DNA of 64,000 nt from Lachnospiraceae bacterium (GCA_015058015.1 SVDM01000012.1:1-64000); one strand, 5' to 3'. Shown: positions 37,248 to 45,657, numbered from the stretch's first letter. Notes: generated by a model not told the origin, from the sequence alone. Numbers and translations are program-made.

Positions 37248-38560
37248 GTTCTCTCCGCCCTTCTCATAAGATTTAGTTCAATAATAAGCTTGAATCCGGG
37301 ACTGCTTATTATCTTCATACTACCCTTTGCGCCTTCCACCTCACGCCGGAGATTTCCCAGACCTCCTGTTTCCTTAATCTCCTCTTTGGGAGGTGTTCCG
37401 TTGTTGGTAATTACAAATCGCACCCTTCGTCTGTCACCCGCAATAATAACCTTCATGCGGTCTCCGCCTCCGTGGCGAATAGTGTTGGTAAGACACTCGT
37501 GCATTGCATCCGCCAAAATATTGTTCTCTGCTTCCCCTTCCGGAAGCTCTCCCTCTATCTCAAGGATAACCCCTACATCTTCTGCAGTCTTGATTATCCT
37601 TGATATCTTAGTAACCCTGGCAGAATCCGGTGCCTTCTCAGCTTTAAGAAAGTTGATATTATCTCTCCATAAAGCCAGCAGATTGGCCTTCTCCGTCTCG
37701 TTGTAACCCTTCTCCAGACACCTTCTCGCCATCAGGCCCGCCTGACCGAGGTTATCGTGAATTCTTATCTTTGCTTCAAGTTCCTCCCTTTGGATTGTAA
37801 CATTGGTTATGGTTTCATCCAGATTGCGAAGCTTCTTGTTGGCCTCAGCCCGTGCAGCATTTTCCTCTTCTATCTTCATGTTTATACTATATATCTCAGA
37901 TACATCAACGGCAATTATCTCATGAGCCATATTACCCTCTACTTCTATATCAGAGAAGGTAAATGCAAAGAGTCGTCCGTCAGACAACTTATATACCGGG
38001 AACTTTCCCAATGATAAGGGCTCCGGTCCCGCCTTGCCTATTATTAACTCATCTTTTAATTTGTTGCCATTTTTAGGGGTCACACCGCCCATTCCTTTTT
38101 CCAAAATATCAAGCATGGTGGAGTTAATAAGCTTTATAAGTCCGTTATCGTAATAGAAGCATATGCCGCTTGGCAAGGTGTCAAGACTTCGTTTTATGGA
38201 TCCGGCAAAGATGGAGTTTTTAGCCAAATAGGCGCTTCTTGACAGTAAATAGGCCATTATCATAAGGCTTAATGCCGTTCCGATAATAATAGACAGTAAA
38301 GGCAGATTGTTAAATGCCACCTTTATCTCCTCTCCCGGACGTCCCGGATAATCCCCCGGCTGAGCCCATATTACGCAGTTCATGACGAAATGATTCGCCG
38401 CAGCCATAACAATGCAAAAGCCCACGGTAGCGGGTTTTGCTTTAAGGACATACGATCTGTAAGCAAGGGTAAGGTACTCCCATACCTCCACCAAAAAGAT
38501 TACCAGTAAAACTGTAAGTATCCACTGAGGTTGTGTATTAATGGGATTAAGCAGGTGCAT
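37244..38560 (-). CDS. Sensor histidine kinase (HisKA_3-like)
   Basis: The 438-residue protein has about three membrane segments in the first ~110 residues, a PAS-like linker, and a coiled coil. The phosphoacceptor His268 lies in RIHDNLGQAGLMARRC, the NarX/DesK pattern. The ATPase domain has an N-box (HECLTNTIRHGG) and a G-box (ETGGLGNLRREV). The start at 38560 has GGGAGG 6 bases upstream. It overlaps the 7TM sensor gene by 14 bases and the regulator gene by 4, forming one operon. Confidence 0.88.
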   Translation of the reverse strand: MHLLNPINTQPQWILTVLLVIFLVEVWEYLTLAYRSYVLKAKPATVGFCIVMAAANHFVMNCVIWAQPGDYPGRPGEEIKVAFNNLPLLSIIIGTALSLMIMAYLLSRSAYLAKNSIFAGSIKRSLDTLPSGICFYYDNGLIKLINSTMLDILEKGMGGVTPKNGNKLKDELIIGKAGPEPLSLGKFPVYKLSDGRLFAFTFSDIEVEGNMAHEIIAVDVSEIYSINMKIEEENAARAEANKKLRNLDETITNVTIQREELEAKIRIHDNLGQAGLMARRCLEKGYNETEKANLLALWRDNINFLKAEKAPDSARVTKISRIIKTAEDVGVILEIEGELPEGEAENNILADAMHECLTNTIRHGGGDRMKVIIAGDRRRVRFVITNNGTPPKEEIKETGGLGNLRREVEGAKGSMKIISSPGFKLIIELNLMRRAERT

Positions 38561-40157
38561 AAGCGCCTCCCTTCCCGAACACAATACTGATATTGGTCTC
38601 GTCCGCCTCTTTTTCGCATCTGAATCTGCAAGATGCATCCGGTCCTTTATATATCTCGAATTCTCCGTTCATCATTATTCGGAGTTTCAGATTGTTCTCA
38701 TCACCGTCAAGGGAAACCAGCATGGTCTTTAATGAATCAAAGGTCTCCTCCGCCAGGAATTCAACATAATCCCAGATAATTAATATGTCCCTTGCATTCC
38801 ATACAAAATCAGCCTTAAAGAATATCTCACAGCGTATTCCCCTTATCTTTAGATTCTCCATGAGCTCTCTGATAGAGAGGTACAACTCTTCAACAGGAAT
38901 ATCTTTTACGCCATCAGATATAATCATCAGATTGCTCCGCCTCTTTATATATGCATTGAGGATACAAGCCTTATAAAGGCCCTGTCTGAACTCTTCTTCA
39001 GAATCATATTGTCTGTCCAGAATATCCTTCAACTCATTCATCTGTTTATCAACAGACTTGGGGATTGCATCATAGATTCGGTTATATACTTCAAGAATAG
39101 CCTGGTTCTTCTTTAATTCCACCTCTTCATTTAAGACCACCTCTTCGTTGGTCAAATGCTCTCTGATATCAGATAAAGTGGCTTTATTCTTCTCTATCTC
39201 GCTTAAATCTTCTGCCCAAATAATTCGCCCTCCGGGAATATCCTTGGAACGAAATGCCAGAGATTTCTTGTTCTTGTCAAACTGGTTCGTGGTGGCATAA
39301 ACCGTATGTCCCGTATTATCCAATATCTTTGCTGATATATGGGACTCCCTGAAAAATGCCTCGTATCCGTCATTTACCGGCAAAAGTCCTGCCCTTATGA
39401 CGCATTCCAGATATAATGGCACCAGGTAGCAGAAAAGCTCCGTGACAGAGAATATCTGGAAGTTGTTGATTTTTAGCATTTCGCCTGAAACGGTGCTTCC
39501 AACCAAAAAGAACAACATCAACGCCAGGGGCACAATGGGCAACCAGATAAACTTTCTGTTCTCAATAACCATGCATCTTTTAGTCACAAGAATAAGCGAT
39601 GCCGTAAATATAACCAGCATCCATATAAATATAAGATAATATAACCAACCGTAGGAATATGGTCCGTCCCAATTCTCGATGCCTTTTTTGAAGAAAAAGC
39701 ACTCCTGATGAAAATCGTTGGTCATAACACCGACAAAAAATGAGGTCGCAGGAATCCACAAAAGATACCTCTTTTTTATTCTATGCTCTTGTTCCTCGCC
39801 TATGGCAATGGATATTCGAAAGCAGAACATAGGAACAAATATAAAGGCAATATAGTACAGATACCAAGCATAACGTCTCGCCGTATCCCCTCCGTCAAGA
39901 AAGCTGTATTTTAATGCCTGAGATCCAACCATGATGATAAGAAGTGTGGCCACAACGTAGAAATATCGACGCATATTCCGGTATACAACTCTTCTTTTTA
40001 TGGATTGTATCCAGAAACACAGCCATAGTCCCACCAGCTCCGAGCGAAGGGCGCCAGCCCAGACATTTTCCACAAGAAGGGCGCGCAAAACTATGTTTAT
40101 GCCCATGAGCATAAGCAATAGATATATATGCCTCTTAGATTCCCTGGTTGTAAACAT
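38547..40157 (-). CDS. 7TM sensor protein with a degenerate kinase-like tail
   Basis: The 536-residue protein has about seven to eight hydrophobic segments in the first ~260 residues, like the histidine-kinase 7TM sensor domain. A PAS-like section and a coiled coil (ATLSDIREHLTNEEVVLNEE) follow. The C-terminal ~150 residues fall where an ATPase domain would be, but I see no phosphoacceptor HD motif, N-box or G-box. It is thus likely a non-catalytic receptor for the kinase encoded next. The start at MFTTRESK follows a GGGGGG stretch; two upstream ATGs lack sites. Confidence 0.75.
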   Translation of the reverse strand: MFTTRESKRHIYLLLMLMGINIVLRALLVENVWAGALRSELVGLWLCFWIQSIKRRVVYRNMRRYFYVVATLLIIMVGSQALKYSFLDGGDTARRYAWYLYYIAFIFVPMFCFRISIAIGEEQEHRIKKRYLLWIPATSFFVGVMTNDFHQECFFFKKGIENWDGPYSYGWLYYLIFIWMLVIFTASLILVTKRCMVIENRKFIWLPIVPLALMLFFLVGSTVSGEMLKINNFQIFSVTELFCYLVPLYLECVIRAGLLPVNDGYEAFFRESHISAKILDNTGHTVYATTNQFDKNKKSLAFRSKDIPGGRIIWAEDLSEIEKNKATLSDIREHLTNEEVVLNEEVELKKNQAILEVYNRIYDAIPKSVDKQMNELKDILDRQYDSEEEFRQGLYKACILNAYIKRRSNLMIISDGVKDIPVEELYLSIRELMENLKIRGIRCEIFFKADFVWNARDILIIWDYVEFLAEETFDSLKTMLVSLDGDENNLKLRIMMNGEFEIYKGPDASCRFRCEKEADETNISIVFGKGGAYAPA

Positions 40158-40245
40158 GCTAGCCCCCCATTTTGGACTGATTATAGACATAAGATAAGGC
40201 GTCTGCATCAAAAGTGCCGACGCCTGTCAATTCAATAGTTACTTC

Positions 40246-40764
40246 TTAAAAATGCACCGGCTCCGGATATTCTTCTCCAAAAGTATCAACCGTAACCTTA
40301 GCCATTACCTGTGGCTGCATAGGCATATCCATGTAGTCTGTTTCTACACTTGCAATGGAATCCACATTCTCGATTCCCTCAATAATCTTACCGAATGCAG
40401 CATATGCCCCGTCAAGGTGTGGTGCATTCTGATGCATAATAAAAAACTGTGAACCGGCAGAATTGGGGTTGCCGCTTCTAGCCATGGAAAGAACTCCTCT
40501 TTCATGAATAAGGTCGTTCTTTACACCGTTTTGTGCAAATTCTCCCTTGATGGAATAACCCGGGCCACCCATACCTGTGCCTTCCGGGTCTCCTCCCTGA
40601 ATCATGAAACCATAGATAACACGGTGAAAAGTAAGTCCGTTATAAAATCCCGAATTAACTAACGAGATGAAATTGTTAACTGTGTTGGGAGCTGTCTCCG
40701 GATACAATTCTGCCTTAAAAACCGTACCATCAGACATCTCAAATGTTACTATAGGATTAGCCAT
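40246..40764 (-). CDS. Cyclophilin-type peptidyl-prolyl isomerase
   Basis: The 172-residue cytoplasmic protein has the cyclophilin core: FHRVIYGFMIQGGDPEGTG and SAGSQFFIMHQNAPHLDGAYAAFG. These hold the catalytic Arg and the binding-site Phe and Gln residues. It speeds cis-trans isomerisation of proline bonds during folding. No signal peptide is present. It appears to be transcribed alone from the divergent region at 40781-40854. Confidence 0.95.
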   Translation of the reverse strand: MANPIVTFEMSDGTVFKAELYPETAPNTVNNFISLVNSGFYNGLTFHRVIYGFMIQGGDPEGTGMGGPGYSIKGEFAQNGVKNDLIHERGVLSMARSGNPNSAGSQFFIMHQNAPHLDGAYAAFGKIIEGIENVDSIASVETDYMDMPMQPQVMAKVTVDTFGEEYPEPVHF

Positions 40765-40780
40765 TCTAATTATCCTCCAA

Positions 40781-40854
40781 ATATGTTAAAATCTTGTTTG
40801 GAATACAACAAGGCTTACACATTGTCGCATTCTGAATTAGATTTTAACACATAT
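40781..40854. promoter_or_regulatory. Divergent promoter region with a near-perfect inverted repeat
   Basis: ATATGTTAAAATCT (40781-40794) faces AGATTTTAACACATAT (40839-40854). The two arms are reverse complements apart from a 2-base insertion. Each arm contains a TTAAAAT-like -10 box, oriented towards the cyclophilin gene and the GNAT gene respectively. This suggests duplicated, oppositely oriented promoters. Confidence 0.4.
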
Positions 40855-40895
40855 AGAAAACCAGTGCAATTACTTACGATTATAGGAGCTGCCAA

Positions 40896-41768
40896 ATGTC
40901 CGATACATTTCATTCCTTCTTTTATTCCCCAAAATTAGAAGCCAAGTTACCTCCACAGGAATTGGAGTACTTTCATAGGCTTCTTTCGTCTTTTTCATCC
41001 ATGGGAATACGTTCTATCCCTGAGATTCCCAAGATGAAGGATATGCCTGAAGACGGTTTTATTCTGTTTGCCACGGCAAGAGAGATGCTTTCATATCAGG
41101 ACCAGGAATTGGACCTGCCGGGTGATGAAACAGACCATACTGCCATGGCCGGATTTAAGACAGGCCGGGGAAGGTTCGAACTCTTAGGCTTTGAGGACAT
41201 TAATCATAAGTATTTTGACACGATTTATAAGAGATATCACAATTTACCCGTGAAGATCTTCGAGACAGAAAGGCTTCTTGCCAGAGAATTAACCGTCGAA
41301 GACCTAGATGCTTTATATGAAGTCTACTCCTCTCCTGAGGTAACCGAGTTTGTGGAACCCTTGTACGAGGATAGGTCAGAAGAGCTTCTCTTCCAGATTT
41401 CATACATTAAGTATATGTACGGGATGTATAATTTCGGATTATGGGCCATTATTCTTAAGGACACCGGGAAGATAATCGGCAGAGCCGGTATCGAATTGCG
41501 GGAGATTGACGGCGAGTATGAGATAGAGATTGGTTACGTATTCGGTCGCAAATATTGGGGATACGGCTACGCCTTCGAAGCCTGCAAGGCTGTAATTGAC
41601 TATGCAAAAAATGAAACTGATTATCCGAAAATTAACTGCCTGACCCGGCGAGAAAATACGGCTTCCGTTAATTTGGCAAAGAAACTGGGATTTACTTTTG
41701 AGGCCGAAACCACTATAAAATACAGGGGTTTAGACACGGTTTTCGATAAATACGTACTTATTTTTTAA
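40896..41768 (+). CDS. GNAT-family acetyltransferase (RimJ/RimL-like)
   Basis: The 290-residue protein has a C-terminal GNAT domain starting at FETERLLARELTVEDLDALY (~residue 125). The acetyl-CoA-binding region appears at YVFGRKYWGYGYAFEACKAV, with the RENTASVNLAKKLGF segment typical of RimJ/RimL enzymes. The first ~120 residues are not recognised. A GGAGCTG site precedes the ATG. The substrate cannot be predicted. Confidence 0.85.
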   Translation: MSDTFHSFFYSPKLEAKLPPQELEYFHRLLSSFSSMGIRSIPEIPKMKDMPEDGFILFATAREMLSYQDQELDLPGDETDHTAMAGFKTGRGRFELLGFEDINHKYFDTIYKRYHNLPVKIFETERLLARELTVEDLDALYEVYSSPEVTEFVEPLYEDRSEELLFQISYIKYMYGMYNFGLWAIILKDTGKIIGRAGIELREIDGEYEIEIGYVFGRKYWGYGYAFEACKAVIDYAKNETDYPKINCLTRRENTASVNLAKKLGFTFEAETTIKYRGLDTVFDKYVLIF

Positions 41769-41775
41769 AAAACTC

Positions 41776-41804
41776 TTGATTTATGAGTTAGGTAATGCTA
41801 TCAT
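41776..41804 (+). promoter_or_regulatory. Promoter for the riboswitch RNA
   Basis: TTGATT (41776-41781) and TATCAT (41799-41804) are 17 bases apart, which would start transcription near 41811, just before the riboswitch aptamer. It lies in the gap after the GNAT stop codon, so the riboswitch can be transcribed on its own. Confidence 0.55.
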
Positions 41805-41840
41805 ACTGATGTGACAAAAAGTATCAAAACTGAATACTTT

Positions 41841-42008
41841 CAAAATAATCGGTGACTGTTTATCAGTCTTAATAGAGAATCCGGTGTGAATCCGGAGCAG
41901 CCCCCGCTACTGTAAGACGGACGAAAGCCTAGATATACCACTGAGTTTCGACTTGGGAAGGTTAGGTCGGTAGGATGATGTTAAGCCAGAAGAACTGCCA
42001 TTATTTTT
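41841..42008 (+). promoter_or_regulatory. Cobalamin riboswitch aptamer
   Basis: The sequence has the class hallmarks: AATAGAGAATCCGGTGTGAA, then GCAGCCCCCGCTACTGTAA, a GGGAAGG block and GATGATG. The B12 box appears as AGCCAGAAGAACTGCC (41984-41999), one base from the usual GCCAGAAGACCTGCC. The closing stem P1 pairs AAAATAAT (41842-41849) with ATTATTTT (42000-42007). It would bind a cobalamin and control the terminator about 130 bases downstream. No cobalamin gene lies behind it. Confidence 0.93.
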
Positions 42009-42137
42009 TGACGGGCCTTTATGGTCCATGTTCGGTAAATTCTATATCCACGATTGATGGCGATATATCGTGTTTTATTGAAGGTCCGGACAGATTGCTT
42101 TCGGTGGGAAAGGAATTAATATATATTCCATTACTGT

Positions 42138-42164
42138 TGAACCGATTGCTCGGTTCATTTTTTT
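42138..42164 (+). terminator. Riboswitch-linked terminator
   Basis: TGAACCGA and TCGGTTCA form an 8-bp stem with a TTGC loop, followed by seven T residues. It is the probable expression platform of the cobalamin riboswitch. Confidence 0.85.
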
Positions 42165-42290
42165 GTCGCAAATTAGTTTAGGGTGACTTTTTCAAGATGT
42201 AATGATCCTGACGTAAATCATTGCATCACAGCTCTATTCATAAGAGCAATGAAAAAGCCCCACCTCCTTTTAGTTCCCTATTTATAAAGA

Positions 42291-42319
42291 AAGACACGGG
42301 CTTCAGCACCCCGTGTCTT
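42291..42319. terminator. Terminator after dapL, also facing the riboswitch RNA
   Basis: AAGACACGGG and CCCGTGTCTT form a 10-bp stem around nine bases. T-rich sequence follows on both strands. It ends the dapL transcript (minus) and would also stop any riboswitch read-through (plus). Confidence 0.8.
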
Positions 42320-42337
42320 TTCTGTCTGCCCCCGATT

Positions 42338-43534
42338 TTAAAAGAGACTTTCGAATCTCTTCATTGCTTCAATAGTACTCTCTCTGTCTCCGAAGGAAGT
42401 AAGTCTGAAATAATTCTTTCCGTTATCACCGAATCCTGCTCCGGGAGTTCCTACAACCTGAATCTTCTCCAGCATATAATCGAATAACTCCCAGGAATCC
42501 ATACCATTCGGACACTCAAACCAGATGTATGGTGAGTTTACTCCTCCGAAGAATCTGATGCCCTTACGTGTCATGGTATCAGCAATTATCTTGGCATTTT
42601 CTTTATAATAATCGATGTTGGCCTTGCACTGCTTCTCTCCTTCTTCGGTGAAGACTTCCGCAGCCGCATACTGAACTATATAACTTGTGCCGTTAAACTT
42701 AGTGGACTGGCGACGGTTCCACATGGCATTGATTGACATCTCCTTGCCGTTGGAAGCCTTAAATACCAACTCCTTGGGAACTACTGTATAACCGCATCTT
42801 GTTCCGGTGAATCCGGCCGTCTTAGACAGTGAGCAAAACTCGATGGCACATTTTTTAGCGCCCTCAATTGCAAAAATACTTCTGGGAAGTGTGGGGTCTG
42901 AGATAAATGCCTCATATGCGGAATCAAAGAGGATTACCGCTTCATTCTTAATGGCATAATCTACCCAAACCTTTAACTGCTCGTGATTGTATACTGCTCC
43001 TGTAGGGTTGTTAGGGGAGCAGATATATATTACATCCGCATGGACATTTTCATCAGGCATGGGAAGAAAATCGTTATCTGCATTGGCATCGATGTAAGTA
43101 AGGTCTCTTCCGCACATGATGTTGGAATCCACATAAACCGGGTATACCGGGTCAGGAACCATAATTACATTGCCGGATTCGAACATATCCGTGATATTGC
43201 CGGTGTCGCTCTTTGCACCGTCGGAGATGAAGATTTCATCAGGGTCTACATCCACTCCGTTTCTCTTATAATAATCCGAGATAGCGTTACGAAGGAAGTC
43301 GTAACCCTTCTCAGGGCCATAGCCTTTAAATGTCTCTGCCTTGCCCATCTGATCTGCCGCATCATGCAAAGCTTTTACTACAGCAGGGCTAAGGGGCTTG
43401 GTTACATCGCCGATTCCGAGACGTATTACTTCTTTGTCAGGATTATTCTTCTTGTAAGTGTCAACTCTGTGGGCTATCTCAGAGAAAAGATAGCTTTCTT
43501 TAAGGTTTTGGTAGTTCTCATTAATCTTTGGCAT
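42338..43534 (-). CDS. dapL: LL-diaminopimelate aminotransferase
   Basis: DapL converts tetrahydrodipicolinate directly to LL-diaminopimelate with glutamate, a one-step route to lysine and cell-wall precursors used by many Clostridia. The 398-residue fold-type I PLP enzyme has the PLP lysine in SLSKTAGFTGTRCGYT. The DapL-specific opening NENYQNLKESYLFSEIAHRV and the segment FKGYGPEKGYDFLRNAI are also present. It is monocistronic, ending at a strong hairpin. Confidence 0.95.
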   Translation of the reverse strand: MPKINENYQNLKESYLFSEIAHRVDTYKKNNPDKEVIRLGIGDVTKPLSPAVVKALHDAADQMGKAETFKGYGPEKGYDFLRNAISDYYKRNGVDVDPDEIFISDGAKSDTGNITDMFESGNVIMVPDPVYPVYVDSNIMCGRDLTYIDANADNDFLPMPDENVHADVIYICSPNNPTGAVYNHEQLKVWVDYAIKNEAVILFDSAYEAFISDPTLPRSIFAIEGAKKCAIEFCSLSKTAGFTGTRCGYTVVPKELVFKASNGKEMSINAMWNRRQSTKFNGTSYIVQYAAAEVFTEEGEKQCKANIDYYKENAKIIADTMTRKGIRFFGGVNSPYIWFECPNGMDSWELFDYMLEKIQVVGTPGAGFGDNGKNYFRLTSFGDRESTIEAMKRFESLF

Positions 43535-43653
43535 AATAGTCCTCCATCCGTTTTATCCTATTAATTTCAAGATTATATCACGGAAACCTTTTTTTGACAA
43601 AAGAAAACGAAAGGGCTACTATGGATACCATAAGAGCAAATGGAGGAAATATA

Positions 43654-44304
43654 ATGATAAAAGCAGCTTTATTTGATATGGATGGCACAATTCTAAACAC
43701 CTTGGACGACCTTACAATAAGTGTTAATTATGCCCTGCGAACCTGCGGTTTACCTGAACGAACCGCCAACGAAGTCCGAATATTTACCGGCAACGGAAAA
43801 AACGTATTAATACACAAAAGCCTTCCCGAGGGCACATCTTCCGAGAAGGAAGCGGAAGTGCTTCGTGTTTATGAAGAATACTACAACGCACACAGCTCCG
43901 ATCATACAGCGCCCTATCCCGGCATAAAAGAGCTTCTTGAAAAGCTTAAAGCCGAAGGCATCCGCCTTGCTGTTGTATCCAACAAGCAGGAAGTAGACGT
44001 AATTGCCCTGGCAGACAAGTTCTATGGCGGACTCTTTGATGTGGTAGTAGGATCACGCCCCGGCGTACCCAATAAGCCCGCTCCGGACCTTCCCGAAATC
44101 GCCATGAAAGAACTGGGAGTAACTCCCTCCGAGATGGTCTATGTGGGAGATTCCGATGTGGATTATAAGACGGCGGTTAATTCAAAACTGCCCATGATTA
44201 CTGTTCTCTGGGGCTTCCGTGACCGTGACATGCTGGAGGCTTTGGGAGCTGATACCTTTGCCGAAACAGCAGAAGACGTCTATAACATCATTATGCAGCA
44301 TTGA
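43654..44304 (+). CDS. HAD-family phosphatase (phosphoglycolate phosphatase-like)
   Basis: The 216-residue protein has HAD motif I (ALFDMDGTILNTLDDL), motif II (AVVSNKQE), the conserved Lys in PNKPAPDLP and motif IV (VYVGDSDVDYKTA). These define a Gph/PgpP-like phosphatase. The start was set at MIKAALFDMDGT because GGAGGAAA lies 5 bases before it; the frame extends upstream without a site. The natural substrate is uncertain. Confidence 0.87.
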   Translation: MIKAALFDMDGTILNTLDDLTISVNYALRTCGLPERTANEVRIFTGNGKNVLIHKSLPEGTSSEKEAEVLRVYEEYYNAHSSDHTAPYPGIKELLEKLKAEGIRLAVVSNKQEVDVIALADKFYGGLFDVVVGSRPGVPNKPAPDLPEIAMKELGVTPSEMVYVGDSDVDYKTAVNSKLPMITVLWGFRDRDMLEALGADTFAETAEDVYNIIMQH

Positions 44305-44338
44305 CAAATATCCCCATACAAGCCATACTTAGAAAAGG

Positions 44339-44360
44339 AAAGAATGCTTACGCATTCTTT
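44339..44360 (+). terminator. Terminator after the HAD phosphatase gene
   Basis: AAAGAATGC and GCATTCTTT form a 9-bp stem with a TTAC loop, followed by TTGAT. The T run overlaps the stem end. Confidence 0.6.
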
Positions 44361-44383
44361 TGATAGCTCAAAGCCGCATGGCT

Positions 44384-44404
44384 CCCCCGATGTAAAATCG
44401 GGGG
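44384..44404 (+). promoter_or_regulatory. Strong GC hairpin in the LUD gene leader
   Basis: CCCCCGAT and ATCGGGGG form a perfect 8-bp stem with a GTAAA loop, 36 bases before the LUD start codon. It lacks a T tract, so it is more likely a stabilising or regulatory leader structure than a terminator. Confidence 0.4.
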
Positions 44405-44440
44405 CAGATTGGAAAATAACAATTCGCAGGAGGTATTTGT

Positions 44441-45070
44441 ATGAACGATGTTGTTACAGTAAGAAACGAGAAACTCGTAAAAGATGTTATAAAAGGCTTG
44501 GAATCCCGGAACATGAAGGGATACTATGCTGCCAACAAGGAAGAGGCATTAAAGATTGCCCTTGATATCATCCCCAAAAAAGCCACCATTACCATGGGAG
44601 GCTCCGTATCTGTATCGGAGATAGGCCTTAGAGATGCCCTTACCGAAGGGGATTACGATTTCCGTCCCAGAGAAACCTTCAAGGATGAGCATGAAGCCGC
44701 CGTATTCGGCTATACTGCAGACTTTTTCCTGGGAAGCACCAACGCCATGACAAGTGACGGTATCTTAGTAAATATCGACGGTAACTCCAATCGTGTATCA
44801 GCTTATGCATATGGTCCTTCCAAGGTTCTATTGATTGTAGGGGTTAACAAGATATGCGGTGACCTGGATTCAGCTATGAAAAGAGCGAGAAATGACGCTG
44901 CAACCATTAACGCTCAGCGCTTCGGTCTAAACACCCCCTGCTCTAAGACAGGTAAGTGTGCCGACTGTAAATCACCGGATACCATCTGCTGTCAGTTTTT
45001 AACCACCAGATATTCCAGACATGCTGATAGATATCATGTAATTATAGTAAATGAAAATTTAGGATTCTAA
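44441..45070 (+). CDS. LUD-domain protein
   Basis: The 209-residue protein belongs to the LUD (LutB/LutC-like) family, as shown by TITMGGSVSVSEIGLRDAL near the N-terminus, GILVNIDGNSNRVSAYAYGP and VNKICGDLDSAMKRARNDAA. A Cys-rich C-terminus (CSKTGKCADCKSPDTICC) could bind metal. Stand-alone LUD proteins occur widely in Clostridia with no fixed function; a link to lactate use is not supported, because no lutA or lutB is near. A GGAGG site precedes the ATG. Confidence 0.85.
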   Translation: MNDVVTVRNEKLVKDVIKGLESRNMKGYYAANKEEALKIALDIIPKKATITMGGSVSVSEIGLRDALTEGDYDFRPRETFKDEHEAAVFGYTADFFLGSTNAMTSDGILVNIDGNSNRVSAYAYGPSKVLLIVGVNKICGDLDSAMKRARNDAATINAQRFGLNTPCSKTGKCADCKSPDTICCQFLTTRYSRHADRYHVIIVNENLGF

Positions 45071-45086
45071 GATTTTATGATTAGAT

Positions 45087-45115
45087 AAGCCGGGTGCGTA
45101 ACGCTCCCGGCTTTA
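45087..45115 (+). terminator. Terminator after the LUD gene
   Basis: AAGCCGGG and CCCGGCTT form an 8-bp GC-rich stem around 11 bases, followed by TAATTATTTA. It lies between two convergent genes, so it may serve mainly the plus-strand transcript. Confidence 0.65.
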
Positions 45116-45120
45116 ATTAT

Positions 45121-45657
45121 TTATGAATAGAATATTAATGCAAAATATGTAACCATATTGTTACCGCAATCATAACTTATCCCCATAGCTTCTGCCGTCT
45201 GGATAATAAGTATTCCATGGCTTTCTATGGTTGATGTCCGCTCCTTTGGATGGCGACAGGGCTCATCCGGATAAGCACACACCTCACAGTTTAAGCAACC
45301 GCTGGATAAAGCCATTACCTTGGAGAAACGTTTGCGGAATTCTCCCCTAATCTCCCTCACCATTCTCTCATGGTCTTTTCTGGCTGCCAAAGTCTCCGTT
45401 AAGTTAAGGGGATCGGCCACCTCCGCCACCGTTGTAAATAAGAATACGTTATCATACTCATCGCATTCCTTTATGCATTCCTCAATTGAAGGAATAGCCG
45501 GCGGGCAGGCCCAGGATTTGTTGTAATGGTCACATTCATGTTCACATATGTATCTGACCTTCTCGGAGAATACCAGATCACTGTGCTTAATAGAATAGAA
45601 TTCACACACAGGATAGTTATAGATAAACTCCTCAATTATTGCATCATTCTCAGTCAT
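45121..45657 (-). CDS. DUF2284 metal-binding protein
   Basis: The 178-residue protein has an N-terminal Cys set (CEHECDHYNKSWACPPAIPS) and a C-terminal ferredoxin-like set (SSGCLNCEVCAYPDEPCRHP) that could bind an iron-sulfur cluster. This pattern is that of the DUF2284 family of predicted metal-binding proteins, whose function is unknown. It is monocistronic and lies between convergent LUD and codirectional deoB genes. Confidence 0.85.
   Translation of the reverse strand: MTENDAIIEEFIYNYPVCEFYSIKHSDLVFSEKVRYICEHECDHYNKSWACPPAIPSIEECIKECDEYDNVFLFTTVAEVADPLNLTETLAARKDHERMVREIRGEFRKRFSKVMALSSGCLNCEVCAYPDEPCRHPKERTSTIESHGILIIQTAEAMGISYDCGNNMVTYFALIFYS

Larger units (their letters stand above)
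41811..42320 (+). ncRNA. Candidate free-standing cobalamin-controlled RNA
   Basis: The transcript would run from the promoter at 41776-41804 through the aptamer to a terminator at 42138-42164 (~354 bases), or on read-through to the hairpin at 42291-42319 (~510 bases). No open reading frame with a ribosome binding site lies in the span, and the next gene (dapL) faces the other way. The read-through part has two adjacent hairpins (42197-42247) and the unpaired stretch CCCCACCTCCTTTT (42258-42271), which is complementary to Shine-Dalgarno sequences. It may be a regulatory RNA or the relic of a lost gene's leader. Confidence 0.5.

Noticed and set aside
41975-42181. 68-codon plus-strand frame after the cobalamin riboswitch
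   Set aside because: Its start lies inside the aptamer, it runs through the terminator hairpin, and it has no ribosome binding site of its own.
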